Origin: Microbacterium esteraromaticum
GTDB taxonomy: Bacteria > Actinomycetota > Actinomycetes > Actinomycetales > Microbacteriaceae
Direction of reading: 5' to 3'
Length of the DNA stretch: 64,000 bases
Assembly (NCBI RefSeq): GCF_014084045.1
Contig: NZ_CP043732.1
Coordinates: forward strand, 1,798,001-1,862,000
Shown here: positions 8,585 to 16,086 of the stretch, one piece after another
Layout of the letters: every line of letters starts with the position of its first letter
Position numbering within the stretch: the first letter of the stretch is position 1
Notes under the pieces: generated by a model
What the model was told of the DNA's origin: nothing
What the model saw: only the letters and a program-made list of their open reading frames with translations
Databases searched by the model: none
Position numbers and translations under genes: made by a program

Positions 8585-9754
8585 TCAGTCGCCCTTCACG
8601 TTGACGATCTGCCGCAGCGTGTGCCGGATGGTCACGAGATCGGCGGCATCCGCCATCACCTGATCGATCGGCTTGTACGCCTGCGGGATCTCGTCGATGA
8701 AGGCGTCGGTGTCACGGAACTCGATTCCGACCATCGCCTCACGCAGCTGCTCGCGCGTGAACGTGCGCCGCGCCGCCGACCGCGAGTACTCCCGCCCGGC
8801 GCCGTGCGGCGACGAGTTCAGCGACAGCGGATTGCCGAGTCCCTCCACGACGTACGAGGCGGTTCCCATCGAGCCTGGGATGAGCCCGGCGCGACCGGCG
8901 TCTGCCTGGATCGCCCCCTTCCGCGACACCCAGACCTGCTTGCCGAAGTGCTTCTCGGACTCGGTGAAGTTGTGGTGGCAGTTGATCCGCTCCTGCTCCT
9001 GCACCTCCGCCCCCGCGAACTCCGACACCTGGCGCACCACGCGGTCCATCATCTCCTCCCGGTTCAGCAGGGCGAAGTGCTGTGCCCACCTCAGCTCGCG
9101 GATGTACCGGGTGAACTCTGGCGTGCCCTCGACCAGGTAGGCCAGGTCGGGGTCGGGGAGATCGATCCAGTACTGCTTCACGATTCGCTGCGCGACCGCG
9201 ATGTGGTGCATGGCGATCTTGTTGCCCACGCCGCGCGACCCGGAGTGCAGGAACAGCCAGACCCGATCCAGCTCGTCGAGGGAGACCTCGATGAAGTGGT
9301 TCCCTGAGCCGAGGGTGCCCAGCTGCAGCATCCAGTTGCCGGTGTACGAAGCCGGATCGAACCCGTTCTTCTCGGCGAGGCTCTGCAGGTCGGCGATCCG
9401 CGGCTCGGCGGTGGCGACGACCTTGCGGTTGTACCGCCCCGCTGACAGCGGGATCGCGCGCTCGATCGCCTCGCGCAGCGGCGCGAGATCGCGCTCGGTG
9501 AACTGTGAGGCGGTGAACTGCGTGCGAACGGCGATCATGCCGCAGCCGATGTCGACGCCCACGGCGGCGGGGATGATCGCGCCGAGCGTCGGGATGACCG
9601 AGCCGACCGTCGCCCCCTTGCCGAGGTGCGCATCCGGCATGAGCGCCAGGTGCGGGTGGATGAACGGAAGCGTCGCAGTGGTGCGCGCCTGATCGAGTGT
9701 CTTCTGATCGATCAACGATGCCCACGACAGCAGCCGTGCGGAGAGCCTCTCCAT
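8585..9754 (-). CDS. rtcB: RtcB-family RNA ligase
   Basis: The 389-residue protein is a GTP- and Mn2+-dependent 3'-phosphate RNA ligase, cytosolic, joining 2',3'-cyclic phosphate or 3'-phosphate ends to 5'-OH ends in RNA repair. Visible motifs are PDAHLGKG (residues 40-47, metal ligand region), GVDIGCGM with Cys71, GSGNHF (150-154), LHSGSRG (169-175), INCHHNF (258-263) and NSSPHGAGR, where His317 matches the guanylated histidine. No rtcA or rtcR is nearby. The start is supported by the purine-rich GAAGGAAAGG upstream. The message begins at a consensus promoter around 10000 and passes through a 31-codon ORF and two hairpins before reaching rtcB, suggesting post-initiation control. Confidence 0.92.
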   Translation of the reverse strand: MERLSARLLSWASLIDQKTLDQARTTATLPFIHPHLALMPDAHLGKGATVGSVIPTLGAIIPAAVGVDIGCGMIAVRTQFTASQFTERDLAPLREAIERAIPLSAGRYNRKVVATAEPRIADLQSLAEKNGFDPASYTGNWMLQLGTLGSGNHFIEVSLDELDRVWLFLHSGSRGVGNKIAMHHIAVAQRIVKQYWIDLPDPDLAYLVEGTPEFTRYIRELRWAQHFALLNREEMMDRVVRQVSEFAGAEVQEQERINCHHNFTESEKHFGKQVWVSRKGAIQADAGRAGLIPGSMGTASYVVEGLGNPLSLNSSPHGAGREYSRSAARRTFTREQLREAMVGIEFRDTDAFIDEIPQAYKPIDQVMADAADLVTIRHTLRQIVNVKGD

Positions 9755-9808
9755 GATTCCTTTCCTTCTGTGATGTGCCGGGCACAGGTCACGGAGGATT
9801 CATGAAAG

Positions 9809-9836
9809 ATGCCCCGGACCTGACGGTGCGGGGCAT
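9809..9836 (-). terminator. Hairpin between leader ORF and rtcB (attenuator candidate)
   Basis: ATGCCCCGGACC (9809-9820) pairs with GGTGCGGGGCAT (9825-9836) in a 12-position stem with one G/G mismatch and a 4-nt loop. On the rtcB transcript it is followed by CTTTCATG. It sits between the leader ORF stop and the rtcB ribosome-binding site, where it could terminate or block translation. Confidence 0.5.
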
Positions 9837-9853
9837 GCGAGCAGCGGATGCTG

Positions 9854-9949
9854 TCACACGGCGCGCGCCGGAGGGTACGACTCGTCGCGGTCGTTGCGCT
9901 TCGGTTCGAAGGCAAGGACCGTGGGAAGGTTGCGCTGCTGCGCGGTCAT
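9854..9949 (-). CDS. 31-residue leader ORF upstream of rtcB
   Basis: A short ORF (MTAQQRNLPTVLAFEPKRN, then DRDESYPPARAV) starts at ATG 9949 and stops at TGA 9854. A good Shine-Dalgarno sequence, GAGGAG, lies 7-8 nt upstream. It is the first reading frame on the rtcB transcript, about 40 nt from the predicted start site. The peptide is charged and proline-containing, with no membrane segment or signal peptide and no amino-acid run typical of classical attenuation. I do not recognise it. It may be a leader peptide whose translation controls rtcB, or an independent small protein. Promoter, ribosome-binding site and ORF together make translation plausible. Confidence 0.5.
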   Translation of the reverse strand: MTAQQRNLPTVLAFEPKRNDRDESYPPARAV

Positions 9950-9970
9950 CCGTCGTCTCCTCGGCTGGCT

Positions 9971-9990
9971 GCTGTGCCGCTCGGCACAGC
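9971..9990 (-). promoter_or_regulatory. 5'-terminal hairpin of the rtcB transcript
   Basis: GCTGTGCC and GGCACAGC form a perfect 8-bp stem with a 4-nt loop. The predicted transcription start (about 9990) is at the edge of the stem, so the RNA would begin with this hairpin. Such 5' structures can protect RNA ends or regulate; the role here is unknown. Confidence 0.5.
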
Positions 9991-9996
9991 CGTGTC

Positions 9997-10025
9997 ATTA
10001 TAGGGGGGCTGGGCTCGGCCGTCAA
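9997..10025 (-). promoter_or_regulatory. Consensus sigma-70 promoter for leader ORF-rtcB
   Basis: On the minus strand TTGACG (10020-10025) is followed after 17 nt by TATAAT (9997-10002). A perfect -10 with a near-perfect -35 is unusual in this GC-rich DNA and implies strong initiation, which fits downstream control by the hairpins. Confidence 0.8.
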
Positions 10026-10049
10026 GAGCGGCATTCCCAATCGTCGCCG

Positions 10050-10637
10050 TCAGCGGATGCCGTTGGCGATCAGTTGCGCGTCAAGCGCCGCGAGGGCGTC
10101 AGATGCCGAAAGCCCGGCGCTCAGCACGGTCAGACCGAGACCCTCAGCCGTGGCGAGCAGAGCGGTCGCGCGTGCCGACGCGCTCTGTGCATCGGCATCC
10201 GCCGCGTGTTCGAGCAGTTCGGTGAACCAGTGCCGGAGCTGCGCCTCGCCCTGTGCCAGCGAGCGGGAGTGGTCGTCGCGGATGGCCGCGTAGGCCTGGA
10301 ACTGCAGGCTGATCCTTCCGTCGTGCAGCTCGTCGTCGGTCTGCGGGATGAAATTGAGCAGGACGGCGCGAACAACGGCAGCGGGGGACGGCGCCTCGCC
10401 GAGGGCGGCCACCGATGCGCCGATGCGCTGCTCGTAACGTGTGGCGGCGGTCTGCATCGCGAACGCCATCAGTTCGTCCTTCGACGCGAAGTAGTGCTGC
10501 ACCATGCCCGCGGTCACGTTCGCCTCCGCGGCGACGTTGCGCAGACTGACCCCGCCGACCCCGTCGCGAACGATCACGCGGAACAGGGCGTCGGCGATCA
10601 GCGCGCGCCGCTCGGCGGGATCGACGATCTTCGGCAT
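10050..10637 (-). CDS. TetR-family transcriptional regulator
   Basis: The 195-residue protein starts with a typical TetR DNA-binding domain: RRALIADALFRVIVRDG followed by VSLRNVAAEANVTAGMVQHY, where the recognition helix ends in VQHYFASKDEL (about residues 48-58). The C-terminal two-thirds is a helical ligand/dimer domain. It is divergent from the membrane-protein gene at 10723 and most likely represses it and itself through the CGTAT-N9-ATACG palindrome at 10662-10680. Its own start has AAGCAT 6 nt upstream and TTGTCA a further 17 nt upstream, so it may be leaderless. The ligand is unknown. Confidence 0.88.
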   Translation of the reverse strand: MPKIVDPAERRALIADALFRVIVRDGVGGVSLRNVAAEANVTAGMVQHYFASKDELMAFAMQTAATRYEQRIGASVAALGEAPSPAAVVRAVLLNFIPQTDDELHDGRISLQFQAYAAIRDDHSRSLAQGEAQLRHWFTELLEHAADADAQSASARATALLATAEGLGLTVLSAGLSASDALAALDAQLIANGIR

Positions 10638-10643
10638 GCCGCC

Positions 10644-10695
10644 ATGCTTTCACATTGCGATCGTATTGACAACGCATACGGGTGACGGATACATT
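10644..10695. promoter_or_regulatory. Divergent promoters and TetR operator candidate
   Basis: Rightward: TTGACA (10666-10671), 18-nt spacer, TACATT (10690-10695). Leftward: TTGTCA, 17 nt, AAGCAT (10644-10649) 6 nt before the TetR ATG. CGTAT (10662-10666) and ATACG (10676-10680) form an inverted repeat overlapping both -35 regions, an ideal autorepressor site. Confidence 0.6.
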
Positions 10696-10722
10696 ACGAG
10701 TGCAACGTGAAAGGAGCGGCCG

Positions 10723-11394
10723 ATGACGCAGACCGCAGCCGCCGCGACCGCCGAGCCGCGCCGAATCGCCCCGCAGCTGCACGGCGCCGAGCGCCTGCGC
10801 CACGGCATCCGTCGCGCCACCGCCATGGAGGCCGCCGGCTGGCGCAGCATCGGCCGCGCGCTCCTGGGTCGACCTCGTGTCCCGCACGGAGCGACTGGAT
10901 TCAGCTACGACCGTCCGGTCCGCACGATCCTGATCATCTTCCTCGTGCTCTCGGCGATCGAGATCCCCGTGATCGACCTGCTCGTGCACGGCATCGCGTG
11001 GCTGCGGTGGCCCCTGCTCGCCCTCGGCGTCTGGGGAGTGCTCACCATGCTCGGCATGCTGCTGAGCCACCTCACCCGCCCGCACTCCGTCGGCCCTGAC
11101 GGCATCCGAGTGCGGCACGGAGGAGAGGTCGACATCGACCTGCCCTGGGAGATGATCGCCTCGGTGCAGCGGCGCCGTCACTCCCTCAGCGGCGCTCCAC
11201 AGCTCAGCCTCACCGGCGCCGGCGACGAGCAGGTGCTGAATCAGGTGATCCAGGACCACTCCGAGATCGAGATCGCCCTCGAGCGGCCCACTCTGCTGCC
11301 GCTGCCGCAGGGCGACGTCACCGTCGCCGCGGTGCGGATCTCGGTGGACGACCCGGCGGCCTTCCTCGACGCCGTGCGCACGCACATCCCCTGA
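10723..11394 (+). CDS. Two-TM membrane protein of unknown function
   Basis: The 223-residue protein has an Ala/Arg-rich N-terminal tail of about 65 residues, two hydrophobic segments (TILIIFLVLSAIEIPVIDLL, about 67-86, and a second around 95-115), then a soluble C-terminal domain of about 100 residues with GPDGIRVRHGGEVDIDLPW, which looks like a small PH-like beta domain. AAAGGAG lies 6-7 nt before ATG 10723. It is divergent from and probably controlled by the TetR gene. I do not recognise a named family; membrane-anchored PH-like domains are common in actinobacteria but without defined roles. Confidence 0.75.
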   Translation: MTQTAAAATAEPRRIAPQLHGAERLRHGIRRATAMEAAGWRSIGRALLGRPRVPHGATGFSYDRPVRTILIIFLVLSAIEIPVIDLLVHGIAWLRWPLLALGVWGVLTMLGMLLSHLTRPHSVGPDGIRVRHGGEVDIDLPWEMIASVQRRRHSLSGAPQLSLTGAGDEQVLNQVIQDHSEIEIALERPTLLPLPQGDVTVAAVRISVDDPAAFLDAVRTHIP

Positions 11395-11411
11395 GCGCCG
11401 GGCGCGCGTGA

Positions 11412-11816
11412 TCAGTCGGTGCGCGGTGGGTTGTGCATGATCTCGAGCCGGATGCCGTTGGCATCCTCGACGAACGACGCGTAGTACCGGTCGCTGAACC
11501 GCGGGTAGTCCTTGGGCTCGCGCACCTCGCTCCATCCTGCGGCCACGGCGATGTCGTGGATCCGGTCGACCTCGTCCCTGGAGTCGACCGCGAAGGCGAG
11601 GTGCTGCCAGCCGACGCGACCGTGCACGTGCGGTCCTGTGCCCTTCTCCCGAGCGGTGTACAGCAGGATCTCAGGCTCGTCGGTGCGCCGCCAGTACGCG
11701 TGATCCTCCCCGTCGTGCGCCCTCGTGTAGCCGAGCGCCTCGAAGACGGGATTGAACTGGGTCGATGCCGAGGGCACGTCATCGACGGTGATGCCGAGGT
11801 GATCGAAAGTCGCCAT
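11412..11816 (-). CDS. VOC/glyoxalase-like protein, copy 1
   Basis: The 134-residue protein has a vicinal-oxygen-chelate fold: DHLGITVDDV at the start, HVHGRVGWQHLAF in the middle and ASFVEDANGIRLEIMHNPP at the end. The His and Glu positions fit the metal-site pattern of the superfamily, so it may be an isomerase, dioxygenase or resistance protein. ATG 11816 is chosen because the alignment with the paralogue at 13672-14079 starts here; a longer open frame adds an unrelated Arg-rich stretch. CAGACT lies 6 nt upstream of the ATG. It diverges from a RidA gene. Substrate unknown. Confidence 0.8.
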   Translation of the reverse strand: MATFDHLGITVDDVPSASTQFNPVFEALGYTRAHDGEDHAYWRRTDEPEILLYTAREKGTGPHVHGRVGWQHLAFAVDSRDEVDRIHDIAVAAGWSEVREPKDYPRFSDRYYASFVEDANGIRLEIMHNPPRTD

Positions 11817-11822
11817 CCTCAC

Positions 11823-11862
11823 AGTCTGGCCGATCCTCGCAGTCGCGTCGTCACGGCAGACT
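11823..11862. promoter_or_regulatory. Divergent leaderless-type promoters (CAGACT boxes)
   Basis: CAGACT on the minus strand (11823-11828) is 6 nt from ATG 11816, and CAGACT on the plus strand (11857-11862) is 6 nt from ATG 11869. The two boxes form an inverted pair. The match to TANNNT is partial. Confidence 0.35.
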
Positions 11863-11868
11863 GGGACG

Positions 11869-12273
11869 ATGACCGCCGTCTCCCTCATCCGCGCGCCCGA
11901 GCTGTCCGACGCCGCCCAGTACGCATACGCCGCCACCGCGCCCGCAGGCGCCCGGCTCATCTTCCTCGCGGGGGCGTGTCCGCTGAACCCCGACGGCACG
12001 ACGGCTGCGGTGGGCGACTACGCGGGCCAGGCGGCCGCGTGCATCGACACCCTGCGCGGCGCGCTCGCCGCGGCGGGCGCAGGGCTCACCGACGTGATCA
12101 GCACCCGAGTGCTCGTCGCCTCGTCGTCGCAGGCAGACCTCGTCTCGGCCTGGAATGTCGTCCGCGACGCGTTCGGAGCACATGACGTGCCGAGCACGCT
12201 GATGGGAGTCACCGTGCTCGGATACGACGATCAGCTGGTCGAGATCGAGGCCGTCGCCGCGGTCGTCGACTGA
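11869..12273 (+). CDS. RidA-family protein (enamine/imine deaminase-like)
   Basis: The 134-residue protein has the YjgF/YER057c/UK114 fold. Recognisable segments are RLIFLAGACPLNPDGT, a central DTLRGALAAAGAGLTDVIST and the C-terminal TVLGYDDQLVEIEAVA. Canonical RidA proteins hydrolyse reactive enamine/imine intermediates from PLP enzymes; the key C-terminal Arg of the RidA subfamily (in the usual CxAR-like motif) is not evident here, so it belongs to another RidA subfamily of uncertain substrate. It is transcribed alone, with no clear Shine-Dalgarno sequence, and diverges from a VOC gene. Confidence 0.78.
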   Translation: MTAVSLIRAPELSDAAQYAYAATAPAGARLIFLAGACPLNPDGTTAAVGDYAGQAAACIDTLRGALAAAGAGLTDVISTRVLVASSSQADLVSAWNVVRDAFGAHDVPSTLMGVTVLGYDDQLVEIEAVAAVVD

Positions 12274-12280
12274 GACCCGA

Positions 12281-12688
12281 TCAGGTGTCGATCGACACCA
12301 TCCAGGCGACGCCGAACCGGTCGACGAGCATTCCGAAGTCACCGCCCCAGGGCGCGGGCGCGAGGGGAATCGTCGCCGTGCCGCCGTCGAGCAGGCCGTC
12401 CCAGACCGCACGCAGGCGGTCGGCCTCGGCGCCGCCGATCGAGATCGAGACGCCCTGGGGTGCCTGATACTCCATGCTCGACGGGGTGTCCGACGCCATC
12501 AGCACCATGCCGTCGTCGGTGGTGAGCGAGCCGTGCATGACGAGCTCGCTCTCGCTCGGGTCGTAGCCCATCTCGGGCATCGAGCCGAAGGTCATGATCT
12601 GCAGGTCGCCGCCGAGCACCTCGTGGTAGCGCTCGAGGGCCTCGCGTGCGTTGTCGCGGAACGAGATGTACGGGTTCAGGATGGGCAT
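12281..12688 (-). CDS. PhnB-like VOC protein
   Basis: The 135-residue protein matches the PhnB/3-demethylubiquinone-methyltransferase-like branch of the VOC superfamily: NPYISFRDNAREALERYHEV at the N-terminus, GGDLQIMTFGSMPEMG, the MASDTP loop, and the C-terminal WGGDFGMLVDRFGVAWMVS. Proteins of this group are small homodimeric enzymes or binding proteins with poorly known substrates. AAAGGTG precedes ATG 12688. It converges with the RidA gene (7 nt between stops) and is followed upstream by a type A palindromic element at 12781. Confidence 0.82.
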   Translation of the reverse strand: MPILNPYISFRDNAREALERYHEVLGGDLQIMTFGSMPEMGYDPSESELVMHGSLTTDDGMVLMASDTPSSMEYQAPQGVSISIGGAEADRLRAVWDGLLDGGTATIPLAPAPWGGDFGMLVDRFGVAWMVSIDT

Positions 12689-12780
12689 GGTTCACCTTTC
12701 GAAGGCGGATGCCGGACGCCCCGGCGACGACAAGTATTCGCCGCGCCACCGACATCCGCAACGGCATCCGCTCCCCGCCC

Positions 12781-12851
12781 CGCGAGACGTCACTTCCAGC
12801 ACGACACGGCACCCATTGGGCGCTGTCTCGCGCTGGAACAGAAGTCTCGCG
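12781..12851. repeat. Palindromic intergenic element, word type A, copy 2
   Basis: Left arm CGCGAGACGTCACTTCCAG (from 12781) and a second word CACGACACGGC face the inverted counterparts GCTGTCTCGCG and CTGGAACAGAAGTCTCGCG (to 12851). The arms pair imperfectly. It lies 14 nt from the stop of the minus-strand hydrolase gene. Confidence 0.7.
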
Positions 12852-12865
12852 AGTAGGAGCGGCGC

Positions 12866-13669
12866 TCAGCCGTGAGCGCCGAGAACGCGCAGGATCTCGG
12901 GCCAGGCGCGCTCGCCGAGCTCGGCGTCGGCGGCGGCCGTGCCGCCACGCTCCATGTGCACGCCGCCGCTCGCCGGCTCCTCGCCAGGCAGCAGCAGCCG
13001 GTGCCCGGCATCCGGATGCCCGATCACCGTCGTCATCAGCCCGGCCGGCCTCCGCGCCGCGACGATCTCCCGCGCGAACAGATCCGACGGCCACACCTGA
13101 TCGTCCCCGCCGACGATCAGCAGCACCTCGCCCCCGATCCGCTCGACGGCGATCCGGGCGGCCGATGCCCGCTCCGCGAAGTGCTGGAGGCTCGAGGCGT
13201 ACAGCTCGCGGAACGCCGGCGGATCGGCATCCGGGATCCAGCCGTCCATGAACGGAACGAAGGGCACCGGCTCGCCTGCGAGCGTCCAGTGCGACGACCA
13301 GGCGCCGTCGTGCGCGCCGGCCCAGACGACCGATGTCGGAGCGACCGCGATGACCGCATCGACAGGGCTGACCGTCGCGGTCAGCAGCGCGGCCTCCGCG
13401 CCGAACGACGTGCCGAACACGACGACCCTGTCGCACTCCCGCCGCAGCCGATCGAGCTGCTCGGCGAACAGCTCGATCGGCACCTCATGGGGCGCGGGCC
13501 GCTGACCCTCGCCGCCGAACCAGCGCATCGCGCGCACCCGCGCGCCGTGCGCTGCGAGCAGCTCGGCGCGCGCGGTCTCGAGGCGTCCGCTCGAACCCGC
13601 GAGCAGCAGCACTCCCGTGCCGCTCGGCTCGGCGGGATGCACGTCGAAGCGGTCTCGTTCGGCCAGCAT
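12866..13669 (-). CDS. Alpha/beta hydrolase (BAAT/acyl-CoA thioesterase-like)
   Basis: The 267-residue protein has an alpha/beta-hydrolase fold. GVLLLAGSSG is the first beta strand and oxyanion region; VVFGTSFGAEAALL contains a GxSxG nucleophile elbow (Ser near residue 92); GGDDQVWPSDLF carries the acid; and GHPDAGHRLLLPGEEP carries the catalytic His. The spacing and the GGDDQVWPS motif resemble the bile-acid-CoA:amino-acid N-acyltransferase / acyl-CoA thioesterase C-terminal family (BAAT_C). ATG 13669 lies 2 nt after the stop of the VOC gene upstream, so they form a two-gene operon. Substrate unknown. Confidence 0.8.
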   Translation of the reverse strand: MLAERDRFDVHPAEPSGTGVLLLAGSSGRLETARAELLAAHGARVRAMRWFGGEGQRPAPHEVPIELFAEQLDRLRRECDRVVVFGTSFGAEAALLTATVSPVDAVIAVAPTSVVWAGAHDGAWSSHWTLAGEPVPFVPFMDGWIPDADPPAFRELYASSLQHFAERASAARIAVERIGGEVLLIVGGDDQVWPSDLFAREIVAARRPAGLMTTVIGHPDAGHRLLLPGEEPASGGVHMERGGTAAADAELGERAWPEILRVLGAHG

Positions 13670-13671
13670 GC

Positions 13672-14079
13672 TCACTGCTCGCGCGGCGGATTGTGCACGA
13701 ACTCGAGTCGGACGCCGCTCTCGTCCTCCACGAACGACGCGTAGTAGTTCGCGTTGAACCGCGGGTACAGCTTCGGCTCGCGCACCGCGGTCCACCCGGC
13801 ATCCATCGCGACCGCATGCAGTCGGTCGACCTCGCTGCGCGAGCCGAGCGAGAACGCGAGGTGCTGCCAGCCCGCCTCGCCGTGACGGTGCGGCACCGCG
13901 TCGGCGTCGTCGCGGATCGGGAAGACGATGATCTCGGTCTCGTCGCCGTTGTCCCACGAGATGCCGTGCTCGGCCTCGACGCCGACCGAGTAGCCGAGCG
14001 CGGTCAGCACCGGATGGAACTGCGCCCGCGCCCTCTCGATGTCGAGGACGGAGATGCCGAGGTGATCGAGGAGCGCCAT
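13672..14079 (-). CDS. VOC/glyoxalase-like protein, copy 2
   Basis: The 135-residue protein is a close paralogue of the one at 11412-11816. Shared blocks include DHLGI, HG-GWQHLAF, EVDRLH, VREPK-YPRF and YYASFVED with a C-terminal HNPPR. The differences are mainly in residues 30-65, as expected for changed substrate specificity. ATG 14079 aligns with the paralogue start; CAGACT lies 7 nt upstream, resembling copy 1's promoter region. It is co-transcribed with the following hydrolase. The two copies, 2 kb apart in the same orientation, probably arose by a local duplication. Confidence 0.8.
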   Translation of the reverse strand: MALLDHLGISVLDIERARAQFHPVLTALGYSVGVEAEHGISWDNGDETEIIVFPIRDDADAVPHRHGEAGWQHLAFSLGSRSEVDRLHAVAMDAGWTAVREPKLYPRFNANYYASFVEDESGVRLEFVHNPPREQ

Positions 14080-14150
14080 GTCCCTCAGTCTGCCGCACCC
14101 TCGCCCGGATGCCCGTGCCGGCCGCTGCCCGTCGCCGCAGGCCACCCCAG

Positions 14151-14223
14151 CCGCGAGACTTGCGTTCCAGCACGAGACTTGCCGTCTGAGCGTCGGTTTC
14201 ATGATGGAACGTACGTCTCGCGG
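14151..14223. repeat. Palindromic intergenic element, word type A, copy 3
   Basis: Left words CCGCGAGACTTGCGTTCCAG and CACGAGACTT (from 14151) are matched by inverted words ending in GGAACGTACGTCTCGCGG (to 14223). It is adjacent to the 3' end of the siderophore-interacting-protein gene, 11 nt from its stop. Confidence 0.7.
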
Positions 14224-14234
14224 GGGCGTGTTGG

Positions 14235-15002
14235 TCAGTGCGGGGCGTGGTACTCGGCCTCGCCGCGCTTCCAGTAGCCCTTCACCACGGCGTTCGCCGC
14301 ATCGACGCCCCAGCGGGCGAGCAGTGCGCGGCCGGGCTTGACGATCGACTGCTCTGCAGCGATGAACACGAAGGGGTCGGAGCCGACGGCATCCGCCTCG
14401 CTCAGAGCCTCGACGAACGCGATCAGGGCCGAGCCCGCCGGGCTGGCGCCCCGGTGCAGCCACTCGACCTCGACCGGCGCGCCGATCTCGACCCGGTCGG
14501 CCTCGGTCGCCACCTCGACCACGATGCGGGCCGGCGCGCCTGCAGGGATCATCGCCGCGAAGCGGCGGATGGCCGGGATCGCGGTCTCGTCACCCACGAG
14601 CAGCCACGATCCCGGCTCGCCGGTCAGCACCGCCGAACCGCGCGGCCCGCCGACCCCGACGAACGAGCCGAGCGGAGCGGATGCGGCCCACGGCGCACCC
14701 ACGCCCTCATCGCCGTGCACGGCGAACTCGACGTCGAGCCAGTTGTCCCCCCAAGCCAGCGGCGTGTACTCGCGGCTGGGTGACGCCCGCAGCTCGTCGA
14801 CCGAGTCGGTCGGGCCTGCTGCGAAGAACAGGCGCATGTGGTCATCCGCACCGAGAGAGCTGAACCCCGCGAGGTCGGCACCCGCCAGGCGCACGCGCAC
14901 GTAGTTCGGGGCCAGCCACACCCGCTCCGCGAGAGTCGCGGAGCGGAAGCGCAGATCGAGGCCCTGTCGTTCGATCGAGAAACCGGATTTCACATCGCTC
15001 AT
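14235..15002 (-). CDS. Siderophore-interacting protein (FAD ferric-siderophore reductase)
   Basis: The 255-residue protein belongs to the ViuB/SIP family of cytosolic flavoproteins that reduce Fe(III)-siderophores to release iron. PSREYTPLAW (about residues 74-83) corresponds to the RxYT flavin-binding motif; LLVGDETAIPAIRRF (about 131-145) is the nucleotide-site motif; FIAAEQSIVKPGRALL and a C-terminal KGYWKRGEAEYH are family signatures. ATG 15002 overlaps the iron box, and TAGCCT lies 6 nt upstream, so the message may be leaderless. It is divergent from the siderophore ABC operon and shares its iron-dependent control. Confidence 0.9.
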   Translation of the reverse strand: MSDVKSGFSIERQGLDLRFRSATLAERVWLAPNYVRVRLAGADLAGFSSLGADDHMRLFFAAGPTDSVDELRASPSREYTPLAWGDNWLDVEFAVHGDEGVGAPWAASAPLGSFVGVGGPRGSAVLTGEPGSWLLVGDETAIPAIRRFAAMIPAGAPARIVVEVATEADRVEIGAPVEVEWLHRGASPAGSALIAFVEALSEADAVGSDPFVFIAAEQSIVKPGRALLARWGVDAANAVVKGYWKRGEAEYHAPH

Positions 15003-15020
15003 AAAGTAAGGCTAACCTAA
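15002..15020. promoter_or_regulatory. IdeR/DtxR-type iron box between divergent iron genes
   Basis: TAAAGTAAGGCTAACCTAA matches the 19-bp consensus TTAGGTTAGGCTAACCTAA, with a perfect right half. It overlaps TAGCCT (leftward -10, 15009-15014) and TAACCT (rightward -10, with TTCACA 18 nt upstream). Iron-loaded repressor would silence both genes. Confidence 0.85.
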
Positions 15021-15088
15021 GTCGCAGCGAGGACGGACTCGCTTCCCGCGCAGCTCGCGCATCACCATCGCAGAACAGGAGACTCTCC

Positions 15089-16081
15089 ATGTCCATGCCC
15101 CGAATCCTCGGCGGAACCGCACTCGGTCTCGTCAGCGTCCTCGCCCTCGCCGGCTGCGCAGCAGGTCCCGCCGCCGAAGCCGAAGAGGCCGCTCCCAAGG
15201 CCACGACCGTCACCGTCGAGGACAACAACGGCACGCACAAGATCTCCACCCCGCCGAAGTCGGTCGTCGCGACCGACAACCGCACCTTCCAGACCCTGAG
15301 CGACTGGGGCATCGAACTGTCGGCCGGTGCCGTCGCCCTCATGCCGGAGACCGTCGGCTACGTCGACGACGAGGACATCATCGACCTCGGCACCCACAAC
15401 GAGCCCGACCTCGAGTCGGTCGTCGCCGTCGAGCCCGATCTGATCATCAACGGTCAGCGCTTCACGCAGCACCACGACAAGCTCGCAGGCCTCGTGCCCG
15501 ATGCGACGATCCTCGAGCTCGACCCGCGCGAGGGGGAGCCCTTCGACGACGAGCTCAAGCGCCAGGTCACCGTGCTCGGCGAGGTGTTCGGCAAGCAGAA
15601 GGAGGCGAAGAAGCTCGTCGACGACTTCGACGCCGCCATCGCCCGGGCGAAAGAGGCCTACGACGACGCAGAGAAGGTGATGGCGGTCACCACCTCCGGC
15701 GGCGAGATCGGTTACATCGCGCCGAAGGTCGGCCGCACGCTCGGCCCGATCTTCGACCTCCTCGAGCTGACCCCCGCGCTCGAGGTCGACGGCGCCACCG
15801 ACGACCACCAGGGCGATGACATCTCGGTCGAGGCCATCGCCGAGTCGAACCCCGACTGGATCCTCGTGATGGACCGCGACGCCGTGTTCGCCGATGAGGA
15901 GCCGAACTACGTGCAGGCCGCCGAGATCCTCGAGAGCTCCGAGGCACTGGCATCCGTCACCGCCGTCAAGGACGCGCAGATCGTCTACATGCCCACGGAC
16001 ACGTACCTCAACGAGAGCATCCAGACGTACACGACCTTCCTCAACGACTTCGCCGACGCGCTCGAGAAGTCCTCGAAGTGA
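15089..16081 (+). CDS. Siderophore ABC transporter substrate-binding lipoprotein
   Basis: The 330-residue exported lipoprotein has a hydrophobic signal and lipobox LAGC (Cys about residue 23), followed by an acidic linker and a type-III periplasmic binding fold (FecB/FatB type): VVATDNRTFQTLSDWGI, DLIINGQRF, and a C-terminal NPDWILVMDRD. FatB/YclQ-like members bind catecholate siderophores such as petrobactin; the specificity is inferred from overall resemblance only. CAGGAG precedes ATG 15089. It heads the operon SBP-permease-permease-ATPase, but a strong hairpin after it (16087-16124) probably lets it be made in excess of the other subunits. Iron regulation is through the 15002-15020 box. 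Confidence 0.88.
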   Translation: MSMPRILGGTALGLVSVLALAGCAAGPAAEAEEAAPKATTVTVEDNNGTHKISTPPKSVVATDNRTFQTLSDWGIELSAGAVALMPETVGYVDDEDIIDLGTHNEPDLESVVAVEPDLIINGQRFTQHHDKLAGLVPDATILELDPREGEPFDDELKRQVTVLGEVFGKQKEAKKLVDDFDAAIARAKEAYDDAEKVMAVTTSGGEIGYIAPKVGRTLGPIFDLLELTPALEVDGATDDHQGDDISVEAIAESNPDWILVMDRDAVFADEEPNYVQAAEILESSEALASVTAVKDAQIVYMPTDTYLNESIQTYTTFLNDFADALEKSSK

Positions 16082-16086
16082 CACCG

